Positions 54,072 to 64,000 of a stretch of 64,000 nucleotides of DNA are shown in pieces; the stretch's first letter is position 1; every line of letters starts with the position of its first letter. The notes beneath the pieces are model-generated. The model saw only the letters and a list, made by a program, of their open reading frames with translations, did no database searches and was not told the DNA's origin. Position numbers and translations under genes: made by a program. The stretch lies in assembly GCF_027497355.1 (NCBI RefSeq), contig NZ_CP114909.1:620001-684000 (forward strand). Direction: 5' to 3'. Source of the DNA: Micromonospora sp. WMMA1947 (GTDB lineage Bacteria > Actinomycetota > Actinomycetes > Mycobacteriales > Micromonosporaceae).

Positions 54072-55244
54072 TCACTCGGGTGTGGTGAAGGTCCGGCGAC
54101 GGTTGTACGCCAGCACGAGCAGGATGCCGCCGATGGAGAAGGCCACGACGCTCAACAGCAGCAGCACGAGCGGCGAACCCGGCCCGGTGATCGGCAGCCA
54201 CGCGCCGCTCACCTTCGACGGCGAGGGTGTCGGCTGGGGCGTCGCGGGGAGGCTGCTCTCCGACGGCGTGGCGGTCGGATCGCTCGCGGTCGGCGTAGCA
54301 GTCGGGTCGGCCGGGGCGGGCGTCGACCAGGTCGGGGGCGCCGTCGGGGTGCCCGGCGTCCGGGCGGCAACGATCAGCGACACCTGCTTCGTGGCGCTGG
54401 TGCTGTATCCCTTCGCCGCGACGGTGAAGGCGAACGTACCGGCCTTGCTCGGGGTGCCGCTGAGCTTGCCCTCCTCGTCGAGGGTGAGGCCGTCCGGCAG
54501 TGCCCCGGTGGCCAGGGCGAACACGATGTCCGAGTCGCCGTCGGCGGTGAACCGGAAGGAGTAGGGCTTACCGACGGTGGCGGCGGGCGGGTCGCCGGAG
54601 GTGAACGCGGTCGCGGCCTCGGCGACGACGACTGTGGCGTTCTGCTCGTCGAAGCGGTCGTTCTTGTCGGTCATCCGCAACGTGAACGTGTACGTGCCAG
54701 GCGTCGTCGGCGCGCCACCGAGCGACGTACCCACCACGAGCATCCCCGGCGGCAGACTGCCCGAGGTCACCGACAACCGGTACGGCGCGGTGCCACCTGT
54801 GGCCTCGACGGTGTGGATCGCGTACACCCGGCCGAGGTACATGGGCGACCGGGGCTTGCCCGACGTGATGACGACAGTCGGTTCGCGTACCTCGATGGTC
54901 GCCGTCTGCTCGCCGAAGAGGTCGTTCTGGTCGGTCATCCGCAACGTGAACGTGTACGTCCCGGGCGTCGTCGGCGCGCCACCGAGCGACGTCCCCACCA
55001 CGAGCATCCCCGGCGGCAGACTGCCCGACGCCACCGACAACCGGTACGGCGCCGTGCCGCCAGTCGCCTCCACGGTGTGGATCGCGTAGACCTGCCCGAT
55101 GACCATGACCGACCGGGGCTTGCCCGAGGTGATGGTGACGGTCTCGGTGGAGACGGTGGCCGGTTGCGCGGCGGCCGGTTGCCCGGTGCCCAGCAGCAGC
55201 GCGACCACCATCGTCAGGGCCATGACCGGGCGAAGTGTCCCCAT
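54072..55244 (-). CDS. LPITG surface protein with Ig-like (He_PIG) repeats
   Basis: This 390-residue protein has a signal peptide (cleavage near AAAQP), two near-identical 88-residue Ig-like repeats (about 36-123 and 124-211), a third diverged one (about 212-300), a Pro/Thr/Ser stalk, LPITG near residue 346, a hydrophobic helix and RRR tail. This is a sortase-anchored adhesin-like layout. SGSLPPGMLV is the He_PIG motif. It lies between gatA and gatB in the same direction; whether it is co-transcribed is unclear. Ligand unknown. Confidence 0.88.
   Translation of the reverse strand: MGTLRPVMALTMVVALLLGTGQPAAAQPATVSTETVTITSGKPRSVMVIGQVYAIHTVEATGGTAPYRLSVASGSLPPGMLVVGTSLGGAPTTPGTYTFTLRMTDQNDLFGEQTATIEVREPTVVITSGKPRSPMYLGRVYAIHTVEATGGTAPYRLSVTSGSLPPGMLVVGTSLGGAPTTPGTYTFTLRMTDKNDRFDEQNATVVVAEAATAFTSGDPPAATVGKPYSFRFTADGDSDIVFALATGALPDGLTLDEEGKLSGTPSKAGTFAFTVAAKGYSTSATKQVSLIVAARTPGTPTAPPTWSTPAPADPTATPTASDPTATPSESSLPATPQPTPSPSKVSGAWLPITGPGSPLVLLLLSVVAFSIGGILLVLAYNRRRTFTTPE
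54612..55139 (-). repeat. 264-bp tandem duplication inside the LPITG gene
   Basis: Copies 54876-55139 and 54612-54875 are offset by exactly 264 bases (88 codons). Their core (GTSLGGAPTTPGTYTFTLRMTD and surroundings) is identical at the protein level and nearly so in DNA, indicating recent duplication or gene conversion. Confidence 0.85.
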
Positions 55245-55392
55245 CGCACATCCAGCTCTCGGTCGGAACCGCTCGCGTCCGCCAGCGGGTCACAGTCCAG
55301 TCGATCCAGCAGACTCGGAGTTTATTCGACCAGTGCCAGTGGCCCCGGACAATCCACTGATCGCTGATCACCGTGTCGCCGCGACGACAGAC

Positions 55393-55427
55393 GCGCCCGG
55401 CGCGGTCGTGGTGACCGCACCGGGCGC
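55393..55427 (-). terminator. Terminator after gatA
   Basis: A 15-bp stem with one G-U on the minus strand (GCGCCCGG-GCGGTC, 55393-55407 with 55413-55427) and a 5-base loop lies 17 bases past the gatA stop. Confidence 0.75.
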
Positions 55428-55444
55428 GTGAGAGTCCCGTCAGC

Positions 55445-56932
55445 TCAGATCGTCGGCGGGGTGAGCGTGCCGACGGCGTTCTCCAGCGCGGCCGCGACCC
55501 GGTACATCCGGTCGTCGGCCATGGTCGGCGCCATGATCTGGAAGCCGACCGGGAGCCCGTCGGACAGACCGCACGGCACCGAGATGGCCGGGCCGCCGTA
55601 CAGGTTCGTCGGGATGGTGAACAGGTCGGCCAGGTACATCTGGTACGGGTCGGCGGTGCGCGACCCGATCGGGAACGCCACGAACGGCGTGGTCGGCGAG
55701 ATCAGCGCGTCGACCTGCTCGAACGCGCTGGTGAAGTCCCGCGTGATCAGGGTGCGGACCTTCTGCGCCTGGCCGTAGTAGGCGTCGTAGTAGCCCGACG
55801 AGAGCGCGTACGTGCCGATCATGATGCGCCGCTTGACCTCGGGGCCGAAGCCGGCCTCGCGGGTCAGCGACATGACCTCCTCCAGTGACCGGTTGCCGTC
55901 GTCGCCGACCCGCAGGCCGAACCGGACGCCGTCGAACCGGGCCAGGTTGGAGGAGCACTCGCTCGGCGCGATCAGGTAGTAGGCCGGCAGCGCGTACTTG
56001 AAGTGCGGGCAGGAGATCTCGACGATCTCCGCGCCCAGCTTCGCCAGCGCCTCGACCGACTCGCGGAACGCGGCCATCACGCCCGGCTCCGCGCCCTCGC
56101 CGGTGAACTCGGTGACCACGCCAAGCTTGACGCCGGTCAGGTCGCCGGTGGCGCCGAGCCGCGCCGCGGCCACCACGTCCGGCACCGGGGCCGGGATCGA
56201 GGTGGAGTCGCGCGGGTCGTGACCGCCGATCACCTCATGCAGCAACGCGGCGTCGAGCACGGTACGCGCGCACGGGCCGGGCGTGTCCAGCGACGAGGAG
56301 AACGCGACGAGGCCGTAGCGGGAGGTGCCGCCGTAGGTGGGCTTCGCGCCGACCGTGCCGGTCACCGCGCCGGGCTGGCGGATCGAGCCGCCGGTGTCCG
56401 AGCCGATCGACAGCGGCGCCTCGTACGCGGCCAGGGCCGCCGCGCTGCCGCCGCCGGAGCCGCCCGGGATCCGCTCCAGATCCCACGGGTTCCGGGTCGG
56501 CCCGTACGCCGAGTATTCGGTGGAGGAGCCCATCGCGAACTCGTCCATGTTCGTCTTGCCGAGCATCACCGTGCCGGCGGCGCGCAGCCGCTCGACGATC
56601 GTCGAGTCGTACGGCGGACGCCAGCCCTCCAGGATCTTCGACCCGACGGTGGTCGGTACGCCCTTGGTGGTGAGCACGTCCTTCACCGCGACCGGCACAC
56701 CGGCGAGCGGGCCCAGTTCCTCACCGGCGGCGCGGCGCTCGTCCACCGCGCGTGCGGCGGCCAGCGCCCCCTCGGTGTCGACGTGCAGGAACGCGTGCAC
56801 CCGGTCGTCGACGGCGCCGATCCGGTCCAGGTGGGCCTGGGTGACCTCGACCGCGGAGGTCTCGCCGCTCGCCACCAGCCCGGCGATATCCACGGCACTC
56901 AACTTCGTCAGGTCGGTCGTACGCTCGCTCAT
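55445..56932 (-). CDS. gatA: Asp/Glu-tRNA amidotransferase subunit A
   Basis: This 495-residue amidase-signature enzyme releases ammonia from glutamine for GatB. The Lys-Ser-Ser triad lies in [11 protein letters not shown] (Lys), [33 protein letters not shown] (Ser pair). [22 protein letters not shown] is diagnostic. Its ATG overlaps the gatC stop (ATGA). The next gene downstream is the LPITG protein, 200 bases away beyond a terminator. Confidence 0.97.
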   Translation of the reverse strand: MSERTTDLTKLSAVDIAGLVASGETSAVEVTQAHLDRIGAVDDRVHAFLHVDTEGALAAARAVDERRAAGEELGPLAGVPVAVKDVLTTKGVPTTVGSKILEGWRPPYDSTIVERLRAAGTVMLGKTNMDEFAMGSSTEYSAYGPTRNPWDLERIPGGSGGGSAAALAAYEAPLSIGSDTGGSIRQPGAVTGTVGAKPTYGGTSRYGLVAFSSSLDTPGPCARTVLDAALLHEVIGGHDPRDSTSIPAPVPDVVAAARLGATGDLTGVKLGVVTEFTGEGAEPGVMAAFRESVEALAKLGAEIVEISCPHFKYALPAYYLIAPSECSSNLARFDGVRFGLRVGDDGNRSLEEVMSLTREAGFGPEVKRRIMIGTYALSSGYYDAYYGQAQKVRTLITRDFTSAFEQVDALISPTTPFVAFPIGSRTADPYQMYLADLFTIPTNLYGGPAISVPCGLSDGLPVGFQIMAPTMADDRMYRVAAALENAVGTLTPPTI

Positions 56933-57234
56933 GAGGCCACATCCTCGTCCAGGATCCGCGGGACGCGGAACCGCTGCTCCTCGGCGTCGGGGGCGCCCGA
57001 CAGCGCCTCCTGCGGGGTCAGACCCGGCCGCACCACGTCCTCGCGGAGCACGTTCGTCAGCGGCACGGAGTGGGACGTCGGCGGGATGTCCGCCGCGGCG
57101 ACCTCGCCGACCTGCGCGACCGACTGGAGGATCACGTCCAGCTGGCCGGCGAAGGTGTCCAGCTCCTCCTCCGTGACGGCGAGCCGCGACAGTCGCGCGA
57201 GGTGCGCGACCTCCTCGCGGGAAATGGCGGCCAT
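56929..57234 (-). CDS. gatC: Asp/Glu-tRNA amidotransferase subunit C
   Basis: This 101-residue subunit stabilises GatA. It begins [36 protein letters not shown] and has the C-terminal [19 protein letters not shown]. It overlaps gatA by four bases. GAAGGGGGC lies upstream of the ATG at 57234. Confidence 0.95.
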   Translation of the reverse strand: MAAISREEVAHLARLSRLAVTEEELDTFAGQLDVILQSVAQVGEVAAADIPPTSHSVPLTNVLREDVVRPGLTPQEALSGAPDAEEQRFRVPRILDEDVAS

Positions 57235-57339
57235 CAGTGCCCCCTTCGTGGCTGTCCTGAGACGTCTGCGGTGGGCCGCCCGCGCGTACGGGCGTACTCG
57301 ATGACGCGCGGTGACCGGAGCGAGTCTATTGTCCCGCCG

Positions 57340-59889
57340 TCACGACGACGCCTTCGACTCCCCCTCCGGCGCCGGACCGCTGCGGCTCCCCGCCTCCGCC
57401 GGGCGCACCGGACGGTAGCGGGACAGCCAGGCCACCAGGTCCTCGGCCGGCATCGGCCGGGCGTGGAACCAGCCCTGCGCCACGTCGCACCCGGCCGCGT
57501 GCAGCAGCCGCCAGGTGCGCTCGTCCTCCACGCCCTCGGCCACCACCCGCAGCCCGAGCGCGCCGGCCAGCTCGATCATCGAGCGGACGATCGCCGCGTC
57601 GTCCGGGTCGTCGGCCATCCCCAGGACGAACGACCGGTCCACCTTCACCTCGGACAGCGGCAGCCGGCGCAGGTGCTGCAGCGAGGAGTAGCCGGTGCCG
57701 AAGTCGTCCAGCGCGATGCCGACGCCGATCCGGTGCAACTGGGTGATGCTGGCGAGCACCCGCCGCGGGTCGGCCATCAGCGCGCCCTCGGTGATCTCCA
57801 CCTGGAGGCGCTCCGGCGGCACGCCGTACCGGGTCAGCCGGTCGGCGATCTGGTCGGCGATCTCGCCGGTGTGCAGGTCACGGACGCTGACGTTGAGCGC
57901 GGCCCGCAGCGCCAGCCCGGCCGCCGACCACTTGGCGAGCTGCTCCACCACGTCGTCCACCACGCGGCGGGTGAGCAGCCGCATCACCGCGCTCTGCTCG
58001 GCGACCTGGATCAGCTCGCCCGGGTCGACCATGCCCCGGCGCGGGTGCCGCCAGCGCAGCAGCGCCTCGACGCCCACCACCTCGCCGGTCGCGATGGCGA
58101 TCTGCGGCTGGTAGTACATGGTGATCTCGCCCGGGTGCCCGGCCTGGTCGTCCGGCCCGGCCGCCGTGGAGTTCCCGTCGGCGGTCGGCCCGATGACGCC
58201 CGGCGCGCCGGTGCTCACAGCAGCCTCGGTGTCGTGGGTGACGTCCCCGTCGGCGGTCCCGGCGGCCGGCGTGAACTCCGCCTCGCCGACCACGAGCGGG
58301 CCCGCGACCGGTCCGGCCCCGGCGTGGGCGGCCCGGCGGCGGATCGGGTCGGCGCCGGTGAGGATCCGCTCGATCAGGTCGTCGTCGTGCCGCTCCTCGG
58401 CCCGGTCCCGGCGGCGCCGCAGCCACCGGTTCGGCCCGTCGCCTGACCGCCGGCCGCCTCGGCCGCCGTCGCGCGCCGGGCGCTGGTTGCGGGCCGGGCG
58501 GTCGGCCCGGACCGGCAGCGCGGGCTCCAGCGCGGCGCCGTCACCCCCGCGTACGCCCACCGTCTCCCCGCCCTGCGCGGACGGGCCGGACTCCAGCACC
58601 CGGCGCAGGTCGGCCAGCAGGCTCAGCCGCTCGGCCGAGTTGTGGTCGGACTCCGGCGCGTAGACGGCCACGGTGTCGTTGCGGTGCTTCGCGTCGTACA
58701 TGGCCACGTCGGCGTGGCGCATCAGGGTGGCGAAATCCTCGCCGTGGTCGGGGTAGAGGGCGATGCCGATGGCGCCGCCCACGTCCAGCGGCAACCCGTC
58801 CAGGGGCACCGGCTCGGCGAGCGCGGCGACCACCCGGTCGGCCCGCTCGCGCGCCTGGTCGATGTCGGTGAGCCGGGGTACGACGATGGCGAACTCGTCG
58901 CCGCCGAGCCGCGCCACCAGGTCGCCGCCGTCGACCGCGCCCATCAGCCGGGCGCTCACCTCGACCAGCAGGCGATCCCCCACCGCGTGCCCGAGCGCGT
59001 CGTTGACGTGCTTGAACCGGTCGAGGTCGAGCAGCAGCAGCGCCACGTGCGCGTCCGGCGCGCCCCGGGCGGCCCGCTCGCCGTGCAGGTGCACCTGCTC
59101 GGCCACCTCGGTCAGCAGCGCCTTGCGGTTGGGCAGCCCGGTGAGCGGGTCCAGGTCGGCGAGCTGTTCCCGTTCGTCGGAGAGCCGGGCCATCCGGTAG
59201 ACGGCGAACAGCGGCACCAGCACCAGCGGGATCAGTGCCGCGCTGGCCCGGGCCGCGGCCACCAGCACCGGCGCGAGCAGCAGCAGCGAACCGGTGGACA
59301 GCAGCTCGTAGGCGAGGCCGCTGCGGACGCTCGGCCACCACCGGTCGCCGAAACGCAGCCGGACGGCGGAGCTGACCAGCCCGTAGTTGACCACGAACCA
59401 GGCGAGCGTCGCGCCGCCCACCGCCGCGACGTCCGTCCAGTGCAGCCGGTCGCCGTCGAACAGCTCGCCCGGCCCGAGGCGGCTGACCGCGTACGCGGCG
59501 GCGAGCGCACACGCGTACTGGGCCGCGTTGAAGCCGGTGCGCCACGGGGCGTACCCGAGTCGCCAGCCGCTCACCGCGACCGCGACGGCCTGCACCGCGA
59601 CGGCCGGGCCGAAGCCCCAGCCGAGCAGGATGGCGAAGGTGAAGCAGGTCGACGGGAACACCGCCGACGTCTGCCGCCGGCCGGGCGGGACGAACGGGCG
59701 GGCGTCGCAGGCGACGGCGAGCACCGCCATGGTCCAGAACGCGGCCGGCAGCTCGCTCCACCTGTCGGCGAGCGCGACGAGCGGCCCGGCCGAGACCGCC
59801 AGGGCGACCGCGCCGATCGCGGTGACGAAGCCGAAGAACGGCCCGCTCCGCCCGGGCGGGACGGAGTTACGCGGGTCGCCGGTCTCCAT
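57340..59889 (-). CDS. Membrane GGDEF-EAL protein with insertion in the EAL domain
   Basis: This 849-residue protein has about seven membrane helices in residues 17-235, GGDEF (RLGGDEFAIV near 330) and EAL (VEALLRW near 608, ITEGALMADPR, IALDDFGTGYSSL, VKVDRSFV). Both sites look intact. About 150 residues (435-585) rich in Arg, Asp, Gly and Ala are inserted after the first EAL helix (LLADLRRVLESG) and before the first strand (GEITMYYQPQ). The order suggests a flexible loop splitting the domain. ATG 59889 with GGGAGGTGCG before it. It lies between gatC and ligA. Confidence 0.9.
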   Translation of the reverse strand: METGDPRNSVPPGRSGPFFGFVTAIGAVALAVSAGPLVALADRWSELPAAFWTMAVLAVACDARPFVPPGRRQTSAVFPSTCFTFAILLGWGFGPAVAVQAVAVAVSGWRLGYAPWRTGFNAAQYACALAAAYAVSRLGPGELFDGDRLHWTDVAAVGGATLAWFVVNYGLVSSAVRLRFGDRWWPSVRSGLAYELLSTGSLLLLAPVLVAAARASAALIPLVLVPLFAVYRMARLSDEREQLADLDPLTGLPNRKALLTEVAEQVHLHGERAARGAPDAHVALLLLDLDRFKHVNDALGHAVGDRLLVEVSARLMGAVDGGDLVARLGGDEFAIVVPRLTDIDQARERADRVVAALAEPVPLDGLPLDVGGAIGIALYPDHGEDFATLMRHADVAMYDAKHRNDTVAVYAPESDHNSAERLSLLADLRRVLESGPSAQGGETVGVRGGDGAALEPALPVRADRPARNQRPARDGGRGGRRSGDGPNRWLRRRRDRAEERHDDDLIERILTGADPIRRRAAHAGAGPVAGPLVVGEAEFTPAAGTADGDVTHDTEAAVSTGAPGVIGPTADGNSTAAGPDDQAGHPGEITMYYQPQIAIATGEVVGVEALLRWRHPRRGMVDPGELIQVAEQSAVMRLLTRRVVDDVVEQLAKWSAAGLALRAALNVSVRDLHTGEIADQIADRLTRYGVPPERLQVEITEGALMADPRRVLASITQLHRIGVGIALDDFGTGYSSLQHLRRLPLSEVKVDRSFVLGMADDPDDAAIVRSMIELAGALGLRVVAEGVEDERTWRLLHAAGCDVAQGWFHARPMPAEDLVAWLSRYRPVRPAEAGSRSGPAPEGESKASS

Positions 59890-60040
59890 CGCACCTCCCG
59901 GGGAACGTCCTGGCGCGCGCCGTCACGCGTCGTACGCCAATGAAACGCCCTCCGAGGCGATTTCCCCGACACGACAGTCACGAATCGGTCGGAGTCGTAA
60001 TTAACTTGGTATCCGCCGGACGAAAGCTGTGACCAGCCTG

Positions 60041-62218
<2,178 letters not shown>

Positions 62219-62376
62219 CTACCCGAGAACCGTAGCGGTCGGCTGTGACAGCCGTCCGGCCACCCGCGCCGAGCAGGGCGAACCGGCACCAGCCGCGCCA
62301 TCCGGCGGGCAGGTCCCGGCCGTGCGACGATCGCGTCGGCGGTACTGGGCGACAACGGTCGGAAGGCGGGCGGCGG

Positions 62377-62985
62377 ATGCGCGACGGGGTGATCTGGGCG
62401 CTGGTGATCGTGGCCTGCGTCGCGGCCGGGTGGCTGTGGAACGACTGGCGCCGCCGGGCGGCCGAACGCGCCGCCGGCACGCGCGGCCGGGCCGACGGGC
62501 GGCGGGGCACCGGGCGTGGCGGCCGGACCGGCACCGACCGGCCCGGCGGAGGGCGCGGCGACGAGCGGGCCGGCGGTGGACGCCGAGGTGACCGGGCCAG
62601 CACCGGGCCACGGGGTGACCGCGCCGGCGCGGCGCCGAGGCCCCGGGACGCCGGGCGGGACCGGGACGAGCCGCGGCCCGGGGAGATCTGGTGGGCCGAC
62701 GTGCCGTACGCCGACGGGACCGGTTCGAAGGTGCGCCCCTGTCTGGTGCTGCGAATCGACGGCGGGGACGTCGAGGTCCTGAAGATCACCAGCCAGGACA
62801 AGTCGGACCGGGACGACCACCTGCCGATCCCGACCCGCGGCTGGGATCCCGATGCCGACCACGACAGCTACCTCGACGTGAGCGAGCCGATCGCGGTGCC
62901 GCTGGGCGCGTTCGCCGACCGGGCCGGCACCTGCGACCCGGACCTGTGGCGTGGCGTCCGCCGGCTGAGCCACCTCACCGGCTGA
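62377..62985 (+). CDS. Membrane-tethered PemK/MazF-like protein
   Basis: This 202-residue protein starts with a membrane helix (VIWALVIVACVAAGWLW), has an Arg/Gly/Asp-rich linker (about residues 27-95), then a PemK/MazF-like domain: PGEIWWADVPYADGTGSKVRPCLVL and LKITSQDKSDRDDHLPI. The RP..L pattern and the later Ser/Thr match the RNase fold. No antitoxin gene is next to it, so it may not be a toxin. GGAAGG precedes the ATG. Its stop is 12 bases from the convergent hydrolase gene. Confidence 0.78.
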   Translation: MRDGVIWALVIVACVAAGWLWNDWRRRAAERAAGTRGRADGRRGTGRGGRTGTDRPGGGRGDERAGGGRRGDRASTGPRGDRAGAAPRPRDAGRDRDEPRPGEIWWADVPYADGTGSKVRPCLVLRIDGGDVEVLKITSQDKSDRDDHLPIPTRGWDPDADHDSYLDVSEPIAVPLGAFADRAGTCDPDLWRGVRRLSHLTG

Positions 62986-62997
62986 GCGCGGGCGGCG

Positions 62998-64000
62998 TCA
63001 CCCCTGGCCGCGAGAGCCGCCGCCGGGCGCCTCCCCGTCGAACGCGTCGGCGAGGGCGGTGAGCTGGTCGGCGTACTCGATCCGGCCGGCCCACCCGGCG
63101 GGCCAGGCCGCCGTGCCGTACGCGGCACCGACGAACGCGCCGGCCAGCGCGGCGATGGAGTCCGAGTCACCGGCTGTGGTGGCGCCCCGGGCCAGCGCGC
63201 CGACCGGGTCGTCGGCGTGGCGCAGCGCGCAGAGCAGCGCGGTGGCGAGCGCCTCCTCGGCGATCCACCCCTCACCGGTGAGCCGGCACGGGTCGCCACC
63301 GTCGTCCGGGCGGGCCAGCGCCGCCTCCAGCCGGCCGAGCACGTGCAGGCAGTCGTCCCAGCCCCGGGCGACGAACTCGGCGGCGCTGCTCCCGCCGGGC
63401 CGCTGCCACAGGTCACCGAGCCAGTCGTCCCGGTAGACGGTGCGCTGCTCCCGGGCCCGCTCGGTGAGCAGGCCGGGCAGCTCCGGCAGCGCCACGCCGT
63501 CGCGCAGCAGCCGGACCGCGTACGCGGTCAGCTCACTGGCCGCCAGCCCGGTCGGGTGACCGTGGGTGAGCCCGGCCTGGAGCTGGGCCAGCCCGGCCAT
63601 GGTGTCGAGGTCGACGTCGAGCAGCCCGACCGGGGTGACGCGCATGTTCGCGCCGCAGCCCTTGGAACCGGCGACGGTGGCCTCCTGCCAGCGGGCACCC
63701 CGGGCCAGCTCGGCGCAGGCCCGCAGGCAGGTCATCCCGGGGGCGCGATTGTTCTCCGGGCTGACCGACCAGTCGACGAAGCGCTGCCGCAGCAGCGGCT
63801 CCACCGCCTCGGCCGTGTACGCGGGCGCCTCGTGCAGCGCCCACGCCACTGCGAGCGCCATCTGGGTGTCGTCGGTGACCAGGGCCGGGTCGCCGGTCAG
63901 CTCGCGCGGACCGGCCGGGCCGTAGCGCCGGACGATCTCGGTGACGGTGAGGAACTCGGTCGGCTTGCCCAGGGCGTCGCCGTAGGCCAGGCCGAACAGC
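62998..64000 (-). CDS. ADP-ribosylglycohydrolase family protein (5' end outside window)
   Basis: The frame is open to the window edge, so the N-terminus is missing. The visible part starts with LFGLAYGDALGKPTE, the DraG/ARH metal-binding opening, with VTDDTQMALAVA near the edge, GANMRVTPVGLLD, and GDSDSIAALAGAFVGAAYG. This family removes ADP-ribose from proteins or related compounds with Mg ions. Partner unknown; it converges on the PemK-like gene. About 333 residues are visible. Confidence 0.9.
   Translation of the reverse strand, partial: LFGLAYGDALGKPTEFLTVTEIVRRYGPAGPRELTGDPALVTDDTQMALAVAWALHEAPAYTAEAVEPLLRQRFVDWSVSPENNRAPGMTCLRACAELARGARWQEATVAGSKGCGANMRVTPVGLLDVDLDTMAGLAQLQAGLTHGHPTGLAASELTAYAVRLLRDGVALPELPGLLTERAREQRTVYRDDWLGDLWQRPGGSSAAEFVARGWDDCLHVLGRLEAALARPDDGGDPCRLTGEGWIAEEALATALLCALRHADDPVGALARGATTAGDSDSIAALAGAFVGAAYGTAAWPAGWAGRIEYADQLTALADAFDGEAPGGGSRGQG

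Overview
The window reads as chromosomal DNA from a high-GC actinomycete, most likely Micromonosporaceae (Micromonospora-like). Nearly all codons end in G or C, GTG starts are common, and the gene content is typical of filamentous actinobacteria. I recognise no phage, insertion sequence, tRNA, rRNA or CRISPR array. The assignment rests on composition and gene order, not on a marker gene.

The backbone is a conserved actinobacterial neighbourhood: ligA, gatC-gatA, gatB, a Cfp6-like PH protein, a glucose/sorbosone dehydrogenase lipoprotein (LppZ-like), ilvD, ilvB-ilvN-ilvC, serA, leuB, ilvE and cimA. As I recall it, much of this resembles the Rv2995c-Rv3014c stretch of Mycobacterium tuberculosis. 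It supplies most of branched-chain amino acid synthesis plus the first step of serine synthesis, the amidotransferase making Gln-tRNA(Gln)/Asn-tRNA(Asn), and NAD-dependent DNA ligase.

Layout. 0-7 kb: carbohydrate esterase, acetyltransferase, ArfB rescue factor, and a moxR-DUF58-VWA-protease operon. 7-12.6 kb: secreted protein, EEP-family membrane protein, cimA with a leader-peptide attenuator, ahpD behind a scrap of ahpC, PRC-barrel protein, phosphatase. 12.6-28.6 kb: ilvE, leuB, apbE, serA, a TPR protein, ilvBNC with a second attenuator, a GGDEF-EAL protein whose 3' end carries the ilvB promoter, ilvD. 28.6-33.2 kb: TetR/DUF4386 and ArsR/SulP pairs. 33.2-40.3 kb: a beta-mannosidase and ABC sugar importer operon with a divergent LacI regulator. 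40.3-49.4 kb: a degenerate GGDEF-EAL protein, PH protein, hydroxyacid dehydrogenase, SpoIIE phosphatase, LppZ-like protein, metallophosphoesterase. 49.4-57.2 kb: a 540-bp gene-free stretch with an inverted repeat, an AceE-like enzyme, gatB, an LPITG surface protein, gatAC. 57.3-64 kb: a third GGDEF-EAL protein, ligA, a membrane-tethered PemK/MazF-like protein, and an ADP-ribosylglycohydrolase cut by the window edge.

The strongest regulatory reading is that ilvB and cimA are both preceded by a tiny leader peptide rich in branched-chain residues (11 and 10 aa) followed by a U-tailed terminator. For ilvB a good promoter (TTGACT-17-CAGGCT) lies inside the last codons of the upstream GGDEF-EAL gene and would start transcription at the leader ATG, giving a leaderless leader peptide. 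Other signals are paired TetR operators, a LacI-type operator, a hairpin that may favour binding-protein over permease expression, and two intergenic repeat families.
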